From positions 1 through 44,303 of the forward strand of contig CAYFWT010000012.1 of the NCBI GenBank assembly GCA_964346955.1: a stretch of 44,303 nucleotides of DNA. Direction: 5' to 3'. A program made the position numbers and the translations under genes. Under the pieces are notes generated by a model, which worked only from the letters and a program-made list of their open reading frames with translations, made no database searches and was not told where the DNA came from. The DNA is from CAYFWT01 sp964346955. GTDB taxonomy: Bacteria; Patescibacteriota; Minisyncoccia; Portnoybacterales; UBA2143. Positions within the stretch are counted from its first letter, which is position 1. Every line of letters starts with the position of its first letter. Positions 22,812 through 30,592 of this stretch are shown piece by piece.

Positions 22812-23900
22812 ATGCGTGTTGCCTTGGTACATGACTATTTAAACCAATATGGAGGGGCGGAGAGGGTATTAGAGGCCTTTGGTCAGATTTTTCCTCAAGC
22901 ACCAATTTATACCCTGCTTTATGATAGAGAGAAAACTGGTCGAGCTTTTGAGAGGCGCAAAATTTACACTTCTTTTTTACAAAAAGTACCTTTAGTCAAA
23001 TCTTACCATCGTCCCTTTTTAATGTTGATGCCTTTGGCCATTGAGCAATTTGATCTTTTTCAATATGATTTAGTCCTTTCTGATTCAGCTAGTTATGCCA
23101 AAGGAGTAATTACTAGACCAGATTCTCTTCATGTCTGTTATTGTCATACTCCCATCCGTTATGCTTGGGATGATTCTCATAAGTACATTGAAGAATTTGG
23201 CTATCCCAGCTTAGTTAAAAAAGTCATCCCTTTTTTTATGAACTATATCCGACTTTGGGATGAACAAGCTGCCTTACGGGTGGATGAATTCATCGCCAAT
23301 TCTAATTTTGTCGCTAAGCGGATAAAAAAATATTATCATCGAGAAGCAACAGTTATCCACCCGCCAGTTAAAACCAATCTATTTTATCTGGCCAACCAGT
23401 CCGATGATTATTTTTTAATGGTCGGTCGTTTCCTGCCCTATAAACGATTTGATTTAGCCATTGAGGCTTTTAATCAATTGGGTTGGCCTCTGAAGATTAT
23501 TGGCGATGGGCCAGAGAAAAAGAAATTACAAGAAAAAGCCAAACCGAATATAGAATTTGTTGGTTTAGTCTCGGATACCAAGCTAAGAGATTATTATGCC
23601 CATTGTCGGGCTTTTATTTTTCCCCAAGAGGAAGATTTCGGAATTACCGCTGTGGAGGCGATGGCGGCTGGCCGGCCAGTCATTGCTTATCAGGGTGGTG
23701 GCGCCTTAGAGATTGTTCAACCAGGGGTGACTGGTTTATTTTTTAGAGAACAGACCAAGGAGCATCTCATAGAAGCCCTCAAGAGATTTAGCTCTAGTGA
23801 TTTCGAACCGAAAGTTATTAGAGAAAAAGCAATGAAGTTTGATCAGGAGGCATTTAAAATAAAGATAAGAAAGTTTATTGAAAACGAACAAACAAAATAA
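22812..23900 (+). CDS. GT4 family glycosyltransferase (mannosyltransferase-like)
   Basis: GT-B fold transferase, probably extending the lipid-linked glycan begun by the upstream sugar phosphotransferase. 362 residues from ATG 22812: MRVALVHDYLNQYGGAERV, CYCHTPIRYAWD, ANSNFVAKRIKKYY, VIHPPVKTN, DYFLMVGRFLPYKRFDLAIEAF, and the donor-site EDFGITAVEAMAAGRPVIAYQGGGALEIV with the EX7E motif. TTG 22806 would add only two residues. The last base of its TAA overlaps the possible ATT start of the next gene. Confidence 0.93.
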   Translation: MRVALVHDYLNQYGGAERVLEAFGQIFPQAPIYTLLYDREKTGRAFERRKIYTSFLQKVPLVKSYHRPFLMLMPLAIEQFDLFQYDLVLSDSASYAKGVITRPDSLHVCYCHTPIRYAWDDSHKYIEEFGYPSLVKKVIPFFMNYIRLWDEQAALRVDEFIANSNFVAKRIKKYYHREATVIHPPVKTNLFYLANQSDDYFLMVGRFLPYKRFDLAIEAFNQLGWPLKIIGDGPEKKKLQEKAKPNIEFVGLVSDTKLRDYYAHCRAFIFPQEEDFGITAVEAMAAGRPVIAYQGGGALEIVQPGVTGLFFREQTKEHLIEALKRFSSSDFEPKVIREKAMKFDQEAFKIKIRKFIENEQTK

Positions 23901-23947
23901 TTAAACAACAAACAACCATCTTAATAACTAGCTTAGTAGGCATCGCC

Positions 23948-24949
23948 TTGATTATTGGAGGCTTCTTTGTTTTTCGTTACTTCAGAGCTCCCACCGAAGA
24001 ATCATTAATCAATACCGCCGGCATGGAAGACCTGCCGACAATTTCTCCTGACGGGAAGAGGCTGTATTTCTCATACTCTCCGATAGACACTCCTTATCTA
24101 ATTATTACTATGACGGAATGTGTAAAGAGCGGTAAGGATCCACAAGAATGCTATGAGTCTGCAATAAAGTTCGTTGGTCCTATGCGTTATCCCTTCACTG
24201 AGAAAAAAATCCACAACGGTCAGGTACATTACAATTATATGGCTACTAAGACTGGTAAAAGTTGGTCAGAGCCTGAGTTCATGGATTTCCAAGAAGGCGA
24301 TTCCTATTATTACGGCATTGAAGATGTCAGTGATGATGGTCAGACAGCTCTTCTATTTGGTTCAAGAGGGCCCAATAATATCGGCACTGTTGGGGATATC
24401 TACATATCACATAAGGTAGGCGGGGAATGGTCTCTTCCTCAGAATCTCGGTGCCCCAGTCAATACAGTATATCTCGAAGACAATGCTGATTTTTCAACTG
24501 ATGGAAGAGTTATCTACTTTGACAGCAACAAGCCTGGTCACGGAAAGTTTGATATCTGGAAGACTGAAAAAAATCCAGATGGAACATGGTCCGAACCCGT
24601 TAACCTTGGTCCTCCGATAAACGATGCGCTCGAACAGAAGTTTCCATGGATAAACAAGACTGGAAACAGACTCTATTTCTCAAGTGAGACATCAGAGGGA
24701 ATGCGCATACATGTCTCAGAAAAAACTGGGAACAGATGGGGCACTCCTAAATTGATTGATATTGATATTGACACTGCAGCATCTATGTTTGCGTTAGGAA
24801 GCTCCTCATTGACAGAGGATGAGAAGACGCTCTATTTCTATTTGTTGGAGTACTACATGCTGACTCCCACAGGCAATTCTAACTTTGATATCTACTATTC
24901 CCAGAAGCAACCGGATGGTACCTGGACCAAGGCAAGGCCTGTTGACTGA
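23948..24949 (+). CDS. PD40/TolB-like beta-propeller protein, start codon unclear
   Basis: Repeated blades of the WD40-like PD40 type: LPTISPDGKRLYFSYS, DVSDDGQTALLFGSRG, NADFSTDGRVIYFDSNKPGHGKFDIWKTE, FPWINKTGNRLYFSSET and LTEDEKTLYFYLL. Such proteins act outside the membrane in binding or scaffolding. TTG 23948 is the first conventional start, but the frame is open back to 23882 and the upstream codons encode KQQTTILITSLVGIALIIGG, which completes an N-terminal membrane anchor; only ATT (23900) or ATA could start it. Codon choice looks less AT-biased than its neighbours. A cysteine-rich tail follows out of frame. Probably acquired and decaying. Confidence 0.75.
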   Translation: MIIGGFFVFRYFRAPTEESLINTAGMEDLPTISPDGKRLYFSYSPIDTPYLIITMTECVKSGKDPQECYESAIKFVGPMRYPFTEKKIHNGQVHYNYMATKTGKSWSEPEFMDFQEGDSYYYGIEDVSDDGQTALLFGSRGPNNIGTVGDIYISHKVGGEWSLPQNLGAPVNTVYLEDNADFSTDGRVIYFDSNKPGHGKFDIWKTEKNPDGTWSEPVNLGPPINDALEQKFPWINKTGNRLYFSSETSEGMRIHVSEKTGNRWGTPKLIDIDIDTAASMFALGSSSLTEDEKTLYFYLLEYYMLTPTGNSNFDIYYSQKQPDGTWTKARPVD

Positions 24950-24959
24950 ACTACGATTA

Positions 24960-25079
24960 TTTTATATACTCTTTTTCCCTGTGTGCGGCAACGGAGACTG
25001 TGAGAAAGGAGAAACCGTAAAAAATTGTTCAAGAGATTGTAGAGCTATACAGTCATTGAGCAATCTTTTTGTGATATGA
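24960..25079 (+). pseudogene. Out-of-frame CGNGxC tail of the propeller protein
   Basis: In the frame different from the propeller ORF, the DNA reads LFYILFFPVCGNGDCEKGETVKNCSRDC, a C-terminal cysteine motif of the CGNGxCexgEt..nCxxDC type seen on secreted proteins of archaea and CPR. Deleting one T of the T5 run near 24970 would join this tail to TLFP in the propeller frame, but the TGA at 24947 would still block it. Confidence 0.55.
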
Positions 25080-25108
25080 TTAAAAATATAGAAAATCAAA
25101 TTTAATCA

Positions 25109-26263
25109 ATGACTATTGGTATTGACCTCAGAGTTTTAGCCCGAGGAACGAGAACCGGCGTAGAAGAATACACCATTAATCTTTTATCTCATCTATTACC
25201 TCTTGAGCCTAAGATTAAATGCCGGCTTTTTTATAATGCCTATCAGAAGGTTAAATTAGATTACCCTTGGCTTTCTTTAGCTAATATTGAATTGAAAGAT
25301 TTTAAAATTCCTAACCGTCTTTTCTTTTTTGGCGCTCGTTATTTTAATTTTCCAAAGGTGGACAAGTTATTAAAAGGAATTGATGTCTATTTTAATCCGC
25401 ATTTTTTTGTGGCCCCGCTTTCTAGGGAGTGTAAGAAAGTAGTCACTTTCCATGATTTATCTTTTGAGCACCATCCTGAATTTTTTTCCTGGCGAAAAAG
25501 GTTATGGCAGAGGTTTTTAATGGATGCTCGAGGAGAAGCTCAAAGAGCGGATAAGATTATCGCTGTCTCAGAATCCACTAAAGAGGATTTGGTTAATCTC
25601 TATGGAATTGAGCCTAAAAAAATTAAAGTAATTTATTCGGGGGTAGGGAGTCAGTTTAAGAATCTGGAATCTGGAAGTTGGAAGGTAGCAATTAGAAAAA
25701 AATATAACTTACCAGATAAGTTTATTCTTTATTTCGGTACCATCGAGCCGCGCAAAAATCTAATTGGATTAATTAAGGCTTTTGAATTATTAAAAGCTAA
25801 ATTCCAGATTCCAAATTCTGAATTCAAATTGGTGATTGCCGGGGCTAAAGGCTGGCTTTATCAGGATATATTTAGGGCAGCTAAAGAATCAAAATATAGT
25901 CGAGAGATAATTTTTACTGGCTTTGTCGAAGAAGCGGACAAGCCCTATCTTTACAACTTAGCTGAGCTTTTTGTTTATCCCAGTTTTTTTGAGGGATTTG
26001 GTTTTCCTCCTTTGGAGGCAATGGCTTGCGGCTTGCCAACAATTGTTTCTTACGGATCATCTTTGCCCGAGGCAGTTGGTCAAGCTGCTTTAATGGTTGA
26101 TTCTTCTAATATTGACGAAATGGCTTGGGCCATGGAAATGGCCTTAACTGATAATGATTTAAGAAAGCGGCTCATTCAAAGAGGTATTGCCCAAGCCAAA
26201 AAATTTTCCTGGCAAAAATGTGCTAAAAAAACATTAGCCGTTTTAACCTCAGCAGGGGAGTAA
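25109..26263 (+). CDS. GT4 family glycosyltransferase
   Basis: 384 residues, GT-B fold: MTIGIDLRVLARGTRTGVEEYTINLL, VTFHDLSFEHHPEFFS, ADKIIAVSESTKEDLVNLYGI, LYFGTIEPRKNLIGLIKAFELL, and the donor motif FEGFGFPPLEAMACGLPTIVSYGSSLPEAVGQAA. Two segments, NLESGSWKV (about 25657-25682) and KAKFQIPNSEFKL (about 25799-25836), are encoded by AATCTGGAATCTGGAAG and ATTCCAGATTCCAAATTC, words of the AT-rich repeat family also found in pheT and around rpmF. The frame is intact. Role inferred: extension of the envelope glycan. Confidence 0.93.
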   Translation: MTIGIDLRVLARGTRTGVEEYTINLLSHLLPLEPKIKCRLFYNAYQKVKLDYPWLSLANIELKDFKIPNRLFFFGARYFNFPKVDKLLKGIDVYFNPHFFVAPLSRECKKVVTFHDLSFEHHPEFFSWRKRLWQRFLMDARGEAQRADKIIAVSESTKEDLVNLYGIEPKKIKVIYSGVGSQFKNLESGSWKVAIRKKYNLPDKFILYFGTIEPRKNLIGLIKAFELLKAKFQIPNSEFKLVIAGAKGWLYQDIFRAAKESKYSREIIFTGFVEEADKPYLYNLAELFVYPSFFEGFGFPPLEAMACGLPTIVSYGSSLPEAVGQAALMVDSSNIDEMAWAMEMALTDNDLRKRLIQRGIAQAKKFSWQKCAKKTLAVLTSAGE

Positions 26264-26267
26264 AAAT

Positions 26268-26300
26268 AAAAAAAAAAGAGACCCCGGATTAGCGGTCTCT
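26268..26300 (-). terminator. Terminator of the minus-strand membrane peptide operon
   Basis: On the minus strand AGAGACC / GGTCTCT arms are followed by a run of nine or more T. It sits between converging transcription units. Confidence 0.85.
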
Positions 26301-26319
26301 GTTGAGGGGTTATTTTGAG

Positions 26320-26580
26320 TTAGTTTCTGCTTTTGCTTGGTGTCATCATAGAAAACCCTAGACCAATTAAGATGAGAATTACCACGTTCAAAGTTATTCC
26401 TGCCGTCGGAAGCCAAGTAAGTGTTCTGGTTACGGTTATAGTTGGAGTTGATATCCCCAACCTTATAAGTAGAGCGAGGAAGACCGATATACTAGCCAAA
26501 GTAACTATCATTGCTATAACAAGGACGATAGCGCCGCTAAGCTTCCCATCAGCTTTTTTTATCCTGGCATTTATACTCAT
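26320..26580 (-). CDS. Small two-span membrane protein, unknown
   Basis: 86 residues from the ATG at 26580: MSINARIKKADGKLSG, then two hydrophobic segments (about residues 17-40 and 58-78) separated by a TPTITVTRTLTWLPTAG loop, ending MMTPSKSRN. The preferred ATG lies 7 nt after AAAGGAGG and overlaps the stop of the upstream 43-residue gene as TAATG, so translation is probably coupled. An ATG at 26586 is only 1-2 nt from the SD and is unlikely. It interrupts the co-directional glycosyltransferase run on the opposite strand. No homology recognised. Confidence 0.75.
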   Translation of the reverse strand: MSINARIKKADGKLSGAIVLVIAMIVTLASISVFLALLIRLGISTPTITVTRTLTWLPTAGITLNVVILILIGLGFSMMTPSKSRN

Positions 26581-26711
26581 TACCATTCCTCCTTTTTGGT
26601 TTTTAGTTCTTTTATGTCTCTCTGGCTAACTATTAATGAGGAAAAAGCGCAGAGAATGAATATTGCTGCTATTCCACAGATAATAACCCATTTAGTAATT
26701 TCTTGAAACAT
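26580..26711 (-). CDS. 43-residue single-span membrane peptide, unknown
   Basis: Reads MFQEITKWVIICGIAAIFIL, continuing CAFSSLIVSQRDIKELKTKKEEW: one membrane helix and a charged cytoplasmic tail. A TAAGGGGGTGG motif lies 5-10 nt upstream of the ATG. Its TAA overlaps the ATG of the downstream membrane protein by one base. Together they form a two-gene operon with a strong terminator. Confidence 0.65.
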   Translation of the reverse strand: MFQEITKWVIICGIAAIFILCAFSSLIVSQRDIKELKTKKEEW

Positions 26712-26776
26712 TTCATCCACCCCCTTATAGTTAAATTTTAAGAACTAAATAATTTCAATTAAGATTATTTTATCGT

Positions 26777-27370
26777 ATGCCCCAAAAAAGTAAATTAAAA
26801 ATTGGCATTGATGCCCGCTTTTATGGACCTCGACAAAAAGGATTAGGTCGCTATATTCAGAAGCTGATAGAAAATTTAGAGAGAGTTGATTTAAGTAACG
26901 AATATATCATTTTTTTACGGAAAGAAAATTGGTCAGAATATCAACCAACCAATCCCAATTTTAAAAAAGTCTTAGCTGATTATCGCTGGTATACTCTCAA
27001 AGAGCAGATTTTTCTGCCTTTTAAAATCCGACAACAGAAAATTGACCTGATGCACTTTCCCCATTTTAATGTACCCATTTTTTATTTCGGGCCCTTTGTC
27101 GCCACCATTCATGATTTGGTTTTAAGAAGATTTTCTACCCGGCGAGCCTCCACCCTGGATCCCTTCTTCTACTGGATAAAAAATTTAGTTTATCGAATAG
27201 TTATTTGGTTGGTTATTAAAAGGGCTAAAAAAATTATTGCTGTTTCGGGTTATACTAAAGAGGATATTTTGAATTATTTTAAAGTTAAGCCAGAGAAAAT
27301 AGAGGTGGTTTATGAGGGAGCGCCAGATGTTCAAACCCCAAATTACAAACCCCAAATTACAAAAACTTAA
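26777..27370 (+). CDS. GT4 glycosyltransferase, N-terminal part (frameshifted gene)
   Basis: N-terminal half of a GT-B transferase: KIGIDARFYGPRQKGLGRYIQKL, VATIHDLVLRRF, KKIIAVSGYTKEDILNYFKV, KIEVVYEGAPD. The frame then runs into two 14-bp repeats and stops, while the C-terminal half continues in another frame (27312-27917). Adding one more 14-bp copy restores one frame reading through NPKLQKLNISKPYLLYVG, giving a full-length enzyme of about 385 residues. As it stands, the protein lacks the donor-binding domain and should be inactive unless the copy number varies or the two parts act together. Confidence 0.85.
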   Translation: MPQKSKLKIGIDARFYGPRQKGLGRYIQKLIENLERVDLSNEYIIFLRKENWSEYQPTNPNFKKVLADYRWYTLKEQIFLPFKIRQQKIDLMHFPHFNVPIFYFGPFVATIHDLVLRRFSTRRASTLDPFFYWIKNLVYRIVIWLVIKRAKKIIAVSGYTKEDILNYFKVKPEKIEVVYEGAPDVQTPNYKPQITKT

Positions 27371-27917
27371 CATCTCGAAACCATACCTTTTATATGTAGG
27401 CAATGCTTATCCCCATAAGAATTTAGGACGTTTGATTCTAGCTTTTAAGAAATTAATTGAAGATTATCAGATGGATTTAGAGTTAGTCTTGGTGGGGGAA
27501 ATAGATTATTTTTACCAGCGGTTAAAAGAAGCATCTTCAACCGTCTTGCCAGGAAGGGTAATTTTTACAGATTTTCTTTCTGATAATGATTTAAATATTT
27601 TATATCAAAATGCTTCCCTTTATGTTTTCCCTTCTTTATGTGAAGGCTTTGGCTTGCCACCTCTTGAGGCGATGACTTTTGGCTTACCGGTGATTTCTTC
27701 TTCGGCTACTTGCTTACCGGAGATTCTTGGCCAGGCCGCTCTCTATTTTAATCCGGAAAACATTGAAGAGATGGCTGAAAAAATTGAGCAGGTTTTAAAA
27801 GAGAAGAAACTTCAAGAGAGATTAGTTAGGGAAGGCTGGAAAAAGATTGAAGAATATAATTGGCCAGAAACAGCTCAAAAGACTTTAGAGATTTACCAAG
27901 CTATTCTTGAGAAATAA
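27312..27917 (+). CDS. GT4 glycosyltransferase, C-terminal part (frameshifted gene)
   Basis: Donor-binding half: ISKPYLLYVGNAYPHKNLGRLILAF, VLVGEIDYFY, LSDNDLNILYQNASLYVFPSLCEGFGLPPLEAMTFGLPVISS with the EX7E pattern, then LPEILGQAALYF. The ATG at 27312 lies inside the N-terminal ORF in another frame and is not a convincing natural start. Family length requires joining to 26777-27370. A terminator follows at 27938. Confidence 0.85.
   Translation: MRERQMFKPQITNPKLQKLNISKPYLLYVGNAYPHKNLGRLILAFKKLIEDYQMDLELVLVGEIDYFYQRLKEASSTVLPGRVIFTDFLSDNDLNILYQNASLYVFPSLCEGFGLPPLEAMTFGLPVISSSATCLPEILGQAALYFNPENIEEMAEKIEQVLKEKKLQERLVREGWKKIEEYNWPETAQKTLEIYQAILEK
27333..27360 (+). repeat. Two tandem 14-bp units at the GT4 frameshift
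   Basis: AAACCCCAAATTAC at 27333-27346 and again at 27347-27360, identical. Each unit changes the frame by two, so two copies break the gene and three copies restore it. The words CAAATTAC and CCCAAATTAC also make up the intergenic repeat before rpsP (43735-43866). Confidence 0.9.
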
Positions 27918-27937
27918 GAGGAAGGCAGACAGGTAGG

Positions 27938-27968
27938 GACCTGGTGGATTTTCCACGAGGTCTTTTGT
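27938..27968 (+). terminator. Intrinsic terminator of the glycosyltransferase run
   Basis: GACCTGGTGG (27938-27947) / CCACGAGGTC (27953-27962) with one mismatch, then TTTTGTTTTG. Confidence 0.88.
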
Positions 27969-27969
27969 T

Positions 27970-28063
27970 TTGCTCAGAATAACTGGCTTATGCTATAATA
28001 AAAACGCCTGATTTCCTCGCCCTGTTAGATAGTAAACTATCTAACGGGGGAGCAGGTGTTTTT
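27970..28063 (+). promoter_or_regulatory. Promoter plus long leader hairpin of the DUF4012 gene
   Basis: TTGCTC (27970-27975), 18 bp, TATAAT (27994-27999). Immediately after, CGCCTG (28005-28010) pairs with CAGGTG (28053-28058), enclosing a perfect 10-bp palindrome (GTTAGATAGT, AA, ACTATCTAAC) extended by CCCT/GGGG; T5 follows. The mRNA would begin inside this hairpin, 70 nt before the ATG. It may act as an attenuator or as 5' protection. Confidence 0.75.
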
Positions 28064-28077
28064 GTCGTATAAATTTT

Positions 28078-30555
28078 ATGGAAGAGGGACGAAAACAAAT
28101 CTTAACGGCCTTATTTGATATCAAGCCTGTCACAGTAAAGGGTTATTTAGATATAGAAAAAATTGAACAAGTCAAATCAGTTTTGAATTTAAGGGAAGTT
28201 AAAACAGGACAAGAAAGTCAAGAGAGAGCCAAGGCGGTAAGGGCTAAAACAGAGAGCTCGGCGTGGGAAGAATTACCAGTCGAGGAATTACCAACCAAAG
28301 AGGAGATTTTAACTGATTTAGAGAAGGTTGATACCCTGGATGACTTTCTTGAGACTAGTCAGGGAAAATCCCTTTTAGTGCATTCTTTTTCCAAGGAGGC
28401 ACAAAAAGAAACTCTCCCTGAGTCCCTAGAAGAATTCTATTTTCCCGAAGCGGCCTCTCAAGAATTACTTTCTCAGGAAGAAGAACCAATTCCCTCCCCT
28501 AAAAGAGCTTGGCTAAAATCTCCTATCTTTTCTTGGGGAGTCAGGAATAAATCACTAGTTAGCTTTCTGATTGCCGGACTTTTAATCTCTTTAACTATTC
28601 CCATTGCTGCTTGGGTAGGTCATGGTTTTAAGGTTAAAGAAGAAGTTTTAAACAATAGTTTATCTGCTTACCAAAATCTATTAGCTGCCCAAGAATCTTT
28701 GAAGGGGGCTGACTGGCAAGCTGCTGAAGAGAGTTTTAGTTTGGCCCATTTAGATTTCTACCAAGCTCATCAGGAAATTAAAAAATTAGGTCAGCTAACT
28801 CTAGGTGTCCTAGAAGGGTTGCCTGGCACCTCTTTAGTTTCTTCAGGAAGCCATTTAGTCAGAGTGGGGGAGGCTTTAGCTCAGGCTGGCCAGAGTTTAA
28901 CCGCTGCGATAAACTTATTCCCCATCAATGATTTATTGAATTTGATTAATTTGCCTGGCTCATCGCAAAATAGCTCTTTGGCTGTTAAAGATAATTCTTT
29001 GACTGACCTGATGATTCAGGCCCAGAGTAATTTCAGTCAGGCCTTAGTTGGGATTAAGTTAGCCAATCAAGAACTTAATCAAGTTGAAGTTGAGGCTTTG
29101 CCTACCGATATTCAACCAGGCTTGGTTTCTCTGAAAGAAAAATTGCCCTTGGTTGAAGAGATGGTTAGTCAGGCTCTAAATTATTCGGAATTTTTCTTGA
29201 AGATTTTGGGACATGATAATCCTCGTCAGTATTTATTGATTTTTCAAAACAACAGCGAGATGCGGGCCACTGGTGGTTTTATCGGCACCTATGGTCTTTT
29301 AACTTTAGATAAAGGAGAGATTAAAGAACTGTTTATTGATGGTATTTTCAATATTGATGGTCAGCTCCGGGAGAAAATTGTTCCTCCTCGACCAATTCAG
29401 AAAATCAGTACCACTTGGTCAACGCACGATGCTAATTGGTTTGCTGACTTCCCAACTTCAGCTAAAAAAGTTATTTGGTTTTATGAAAAGACTGGCGGGC
29501 CGACAGTTGACGGAGTGATTAGCTTTACCCCAACAGTCATTGAGCGCTTGCTTGAATTAACTGGCCCCATTTCAATGCCCGAATATGAGGTTACCTTAAC
29601 TTCCGAGAATTTTGTTGAGGTAATTCAATATAAAGTAGAAGTAGGTTATGACAAAGAGCTTAATCGACCCAAGAAAATTTTAGCTGATTTTACACCTAAG
29701 TTTATTAGTGCCTTAAACCGACTTTCTTCTTTAAAGCGGAAAGAGGCCTTAGAGATTATCTTGGGTTGCTTAGAAGAAAAACATATTTTAATTTATTTTG
29801 ACGAGGCATCTTTACAAGAGTTGGCCATTAGTGAAGGTTGGGCCGGTCAGATTCTCTCAACTGATAAAGATTATTTTAGTGTGGTTTCTTCTAATATCAA
29901 TGGTTATAAAACTGACCGAGTAACTGAAGAGTCACTCTATCATCAAGCAGAAGTCCAAAATGACGGCTCGATTATTGATACCTTAATTATTACTCGCTCT
30001 CACCAGGGGGGAGGCACTGATTACGAATGGTGGAATCGGGTCAATGCTAATTATTTAAGAGTCTATTTACCTTTAGGCAGTCAGCTTATTTCAGCTAAGG
30101 GTCAGAGTTTAGAAATTTATCAGCCGCCCATTGATTACCAAAAGCATGGTTTTGAAAAAGACCCCTTAGTCAGTTCTATTGAGAATAGGATGGTTATTGA
30201 TAAAAAAACTGGCACTCGAATTTTTAGAGAAAGTAACAAAACTGTTTTTGCTAACTGGCTTTACGTCAGTGCCGGCGAAACAGTTACTTTAACTTATAAA
30301 TACAAACTACCTTTTAAGATTGATTTGACTAAATCAAGCGATAGTTATAGTTTATTAGTTCAGAAGCAATCAGGTAGTTTAGGCAGTCAATTTAACCATC
30401 AATTGAAATTCCCCGCTAACTGGCAAATATCTTGGCAGCACCCAGAAAATTTGAATTTAGAATCTGGTCCCTCGACTCCCCTCAGGATAAAAACTTTGAA
30501 TTATGATAGCGATTTAGAGGTGGATAGATTTTTAGGGGTGACCTTTGGGTTTTAG
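28078..30555 (+). CDS. DUF4012 membrane-anchored protein
   Basis: 825 residues: an acidic cytoplasmic region of about 155 residues, one membrane span near 160-182 (SFLIAGLLISLTIPIAAWVG), a helical extracytoplasmic stretch (two AQESLKGADWQAAEESF-type repeats), and the DUF4012 core YLLIFQNNSEMRATGGFIGTYGLL with GISFTPTVIERLLELTGPI-like text. It ends in a beta-rich domain. DUF4012 proteins are common in CPR and actinobacteria beside glycosyltransferases and have no firmly known function; here it lies between the glycan island and murJ, suggesting a role at the cell surface (inference). Confidence 0.92.
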   Translation: MEEGRKQILTALFDIKPVTVKGYLDIEKIEQVKSVLNLREVKTGQESQERAKAVRAKTESSAWEELPVEELPTKEEILTDLEKVDTLDDFLETSQGKSLLVHSFSKEAQKETLPESLEEFYFPEAASQELLSQEEEPIPSPKRAWLKSPIFSWGVRNKSLVSFLIAGLLISLTIPIAAWVGHGFKVKEEVLNNSLSAYQNLLAAQESLKGADWQAAEESFSLAHLDFYQAHQEIKKLGQLTLGVLEGLPGTSLVSSGSHLVRVGEALAQAGQSLTAAINLFPINDLLNLINLPGSSQNSSLAVKDNSLTDLMIQAQSNFSQALVGIKLANQELNQVEVEALPTDIQPGLVSLKEKLPLVEEMVSQALNYSEFFLKILGHDNPRQYLLIFQNNSEMRATGGFIGTYGLLTLDKGEIKELFIDGIFNIDGQLREKIVPPRPIQKISTTWSTHDANWFADFPTSAKKVIWFYEKTGGPTVDGVISFTPTVIERLLELTGPISMPEYEVTLTSENFVEVIQYKVEVGYDKELNRPKKILADFTPKFISALNRLSSLKRKEALEIILGCLEEKHILIYFDEASLQELAISEGWAGQILSTDKDYFSVVSSNINGYKTDRVTEESLYHQAEVQNDGSIIDTLIITRSHQGGGTDYEWWNRVNANYLRVYLPLGSQLISAKGQSLEIYQPPIDYQKHGFEKDPLVSSIENRMVIDKKTGTRIFRESNKTVFANWLYVSAGETVTLTYKYKLPFKIDLTKSSDSYSLLVQKQSGSLGSQFNHQLKFPANWQISWQHPENLNLESGPSTPLRIKTLNYDSDLEVDRFLGVTFGF

Positions 30556-30592
30556 GGAAGCTCAGGGTCTGCCCCTGATTACTGTTTAGAAG

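Noticed and set aside
24947..24949. UGA recoded as glycine or tryptophan (as in some CPR lineages), which would extend the propeller gene
   Set aside because: prfB is present, several intact genes end in TGA, and a frameshift is still needed to reach the tail.
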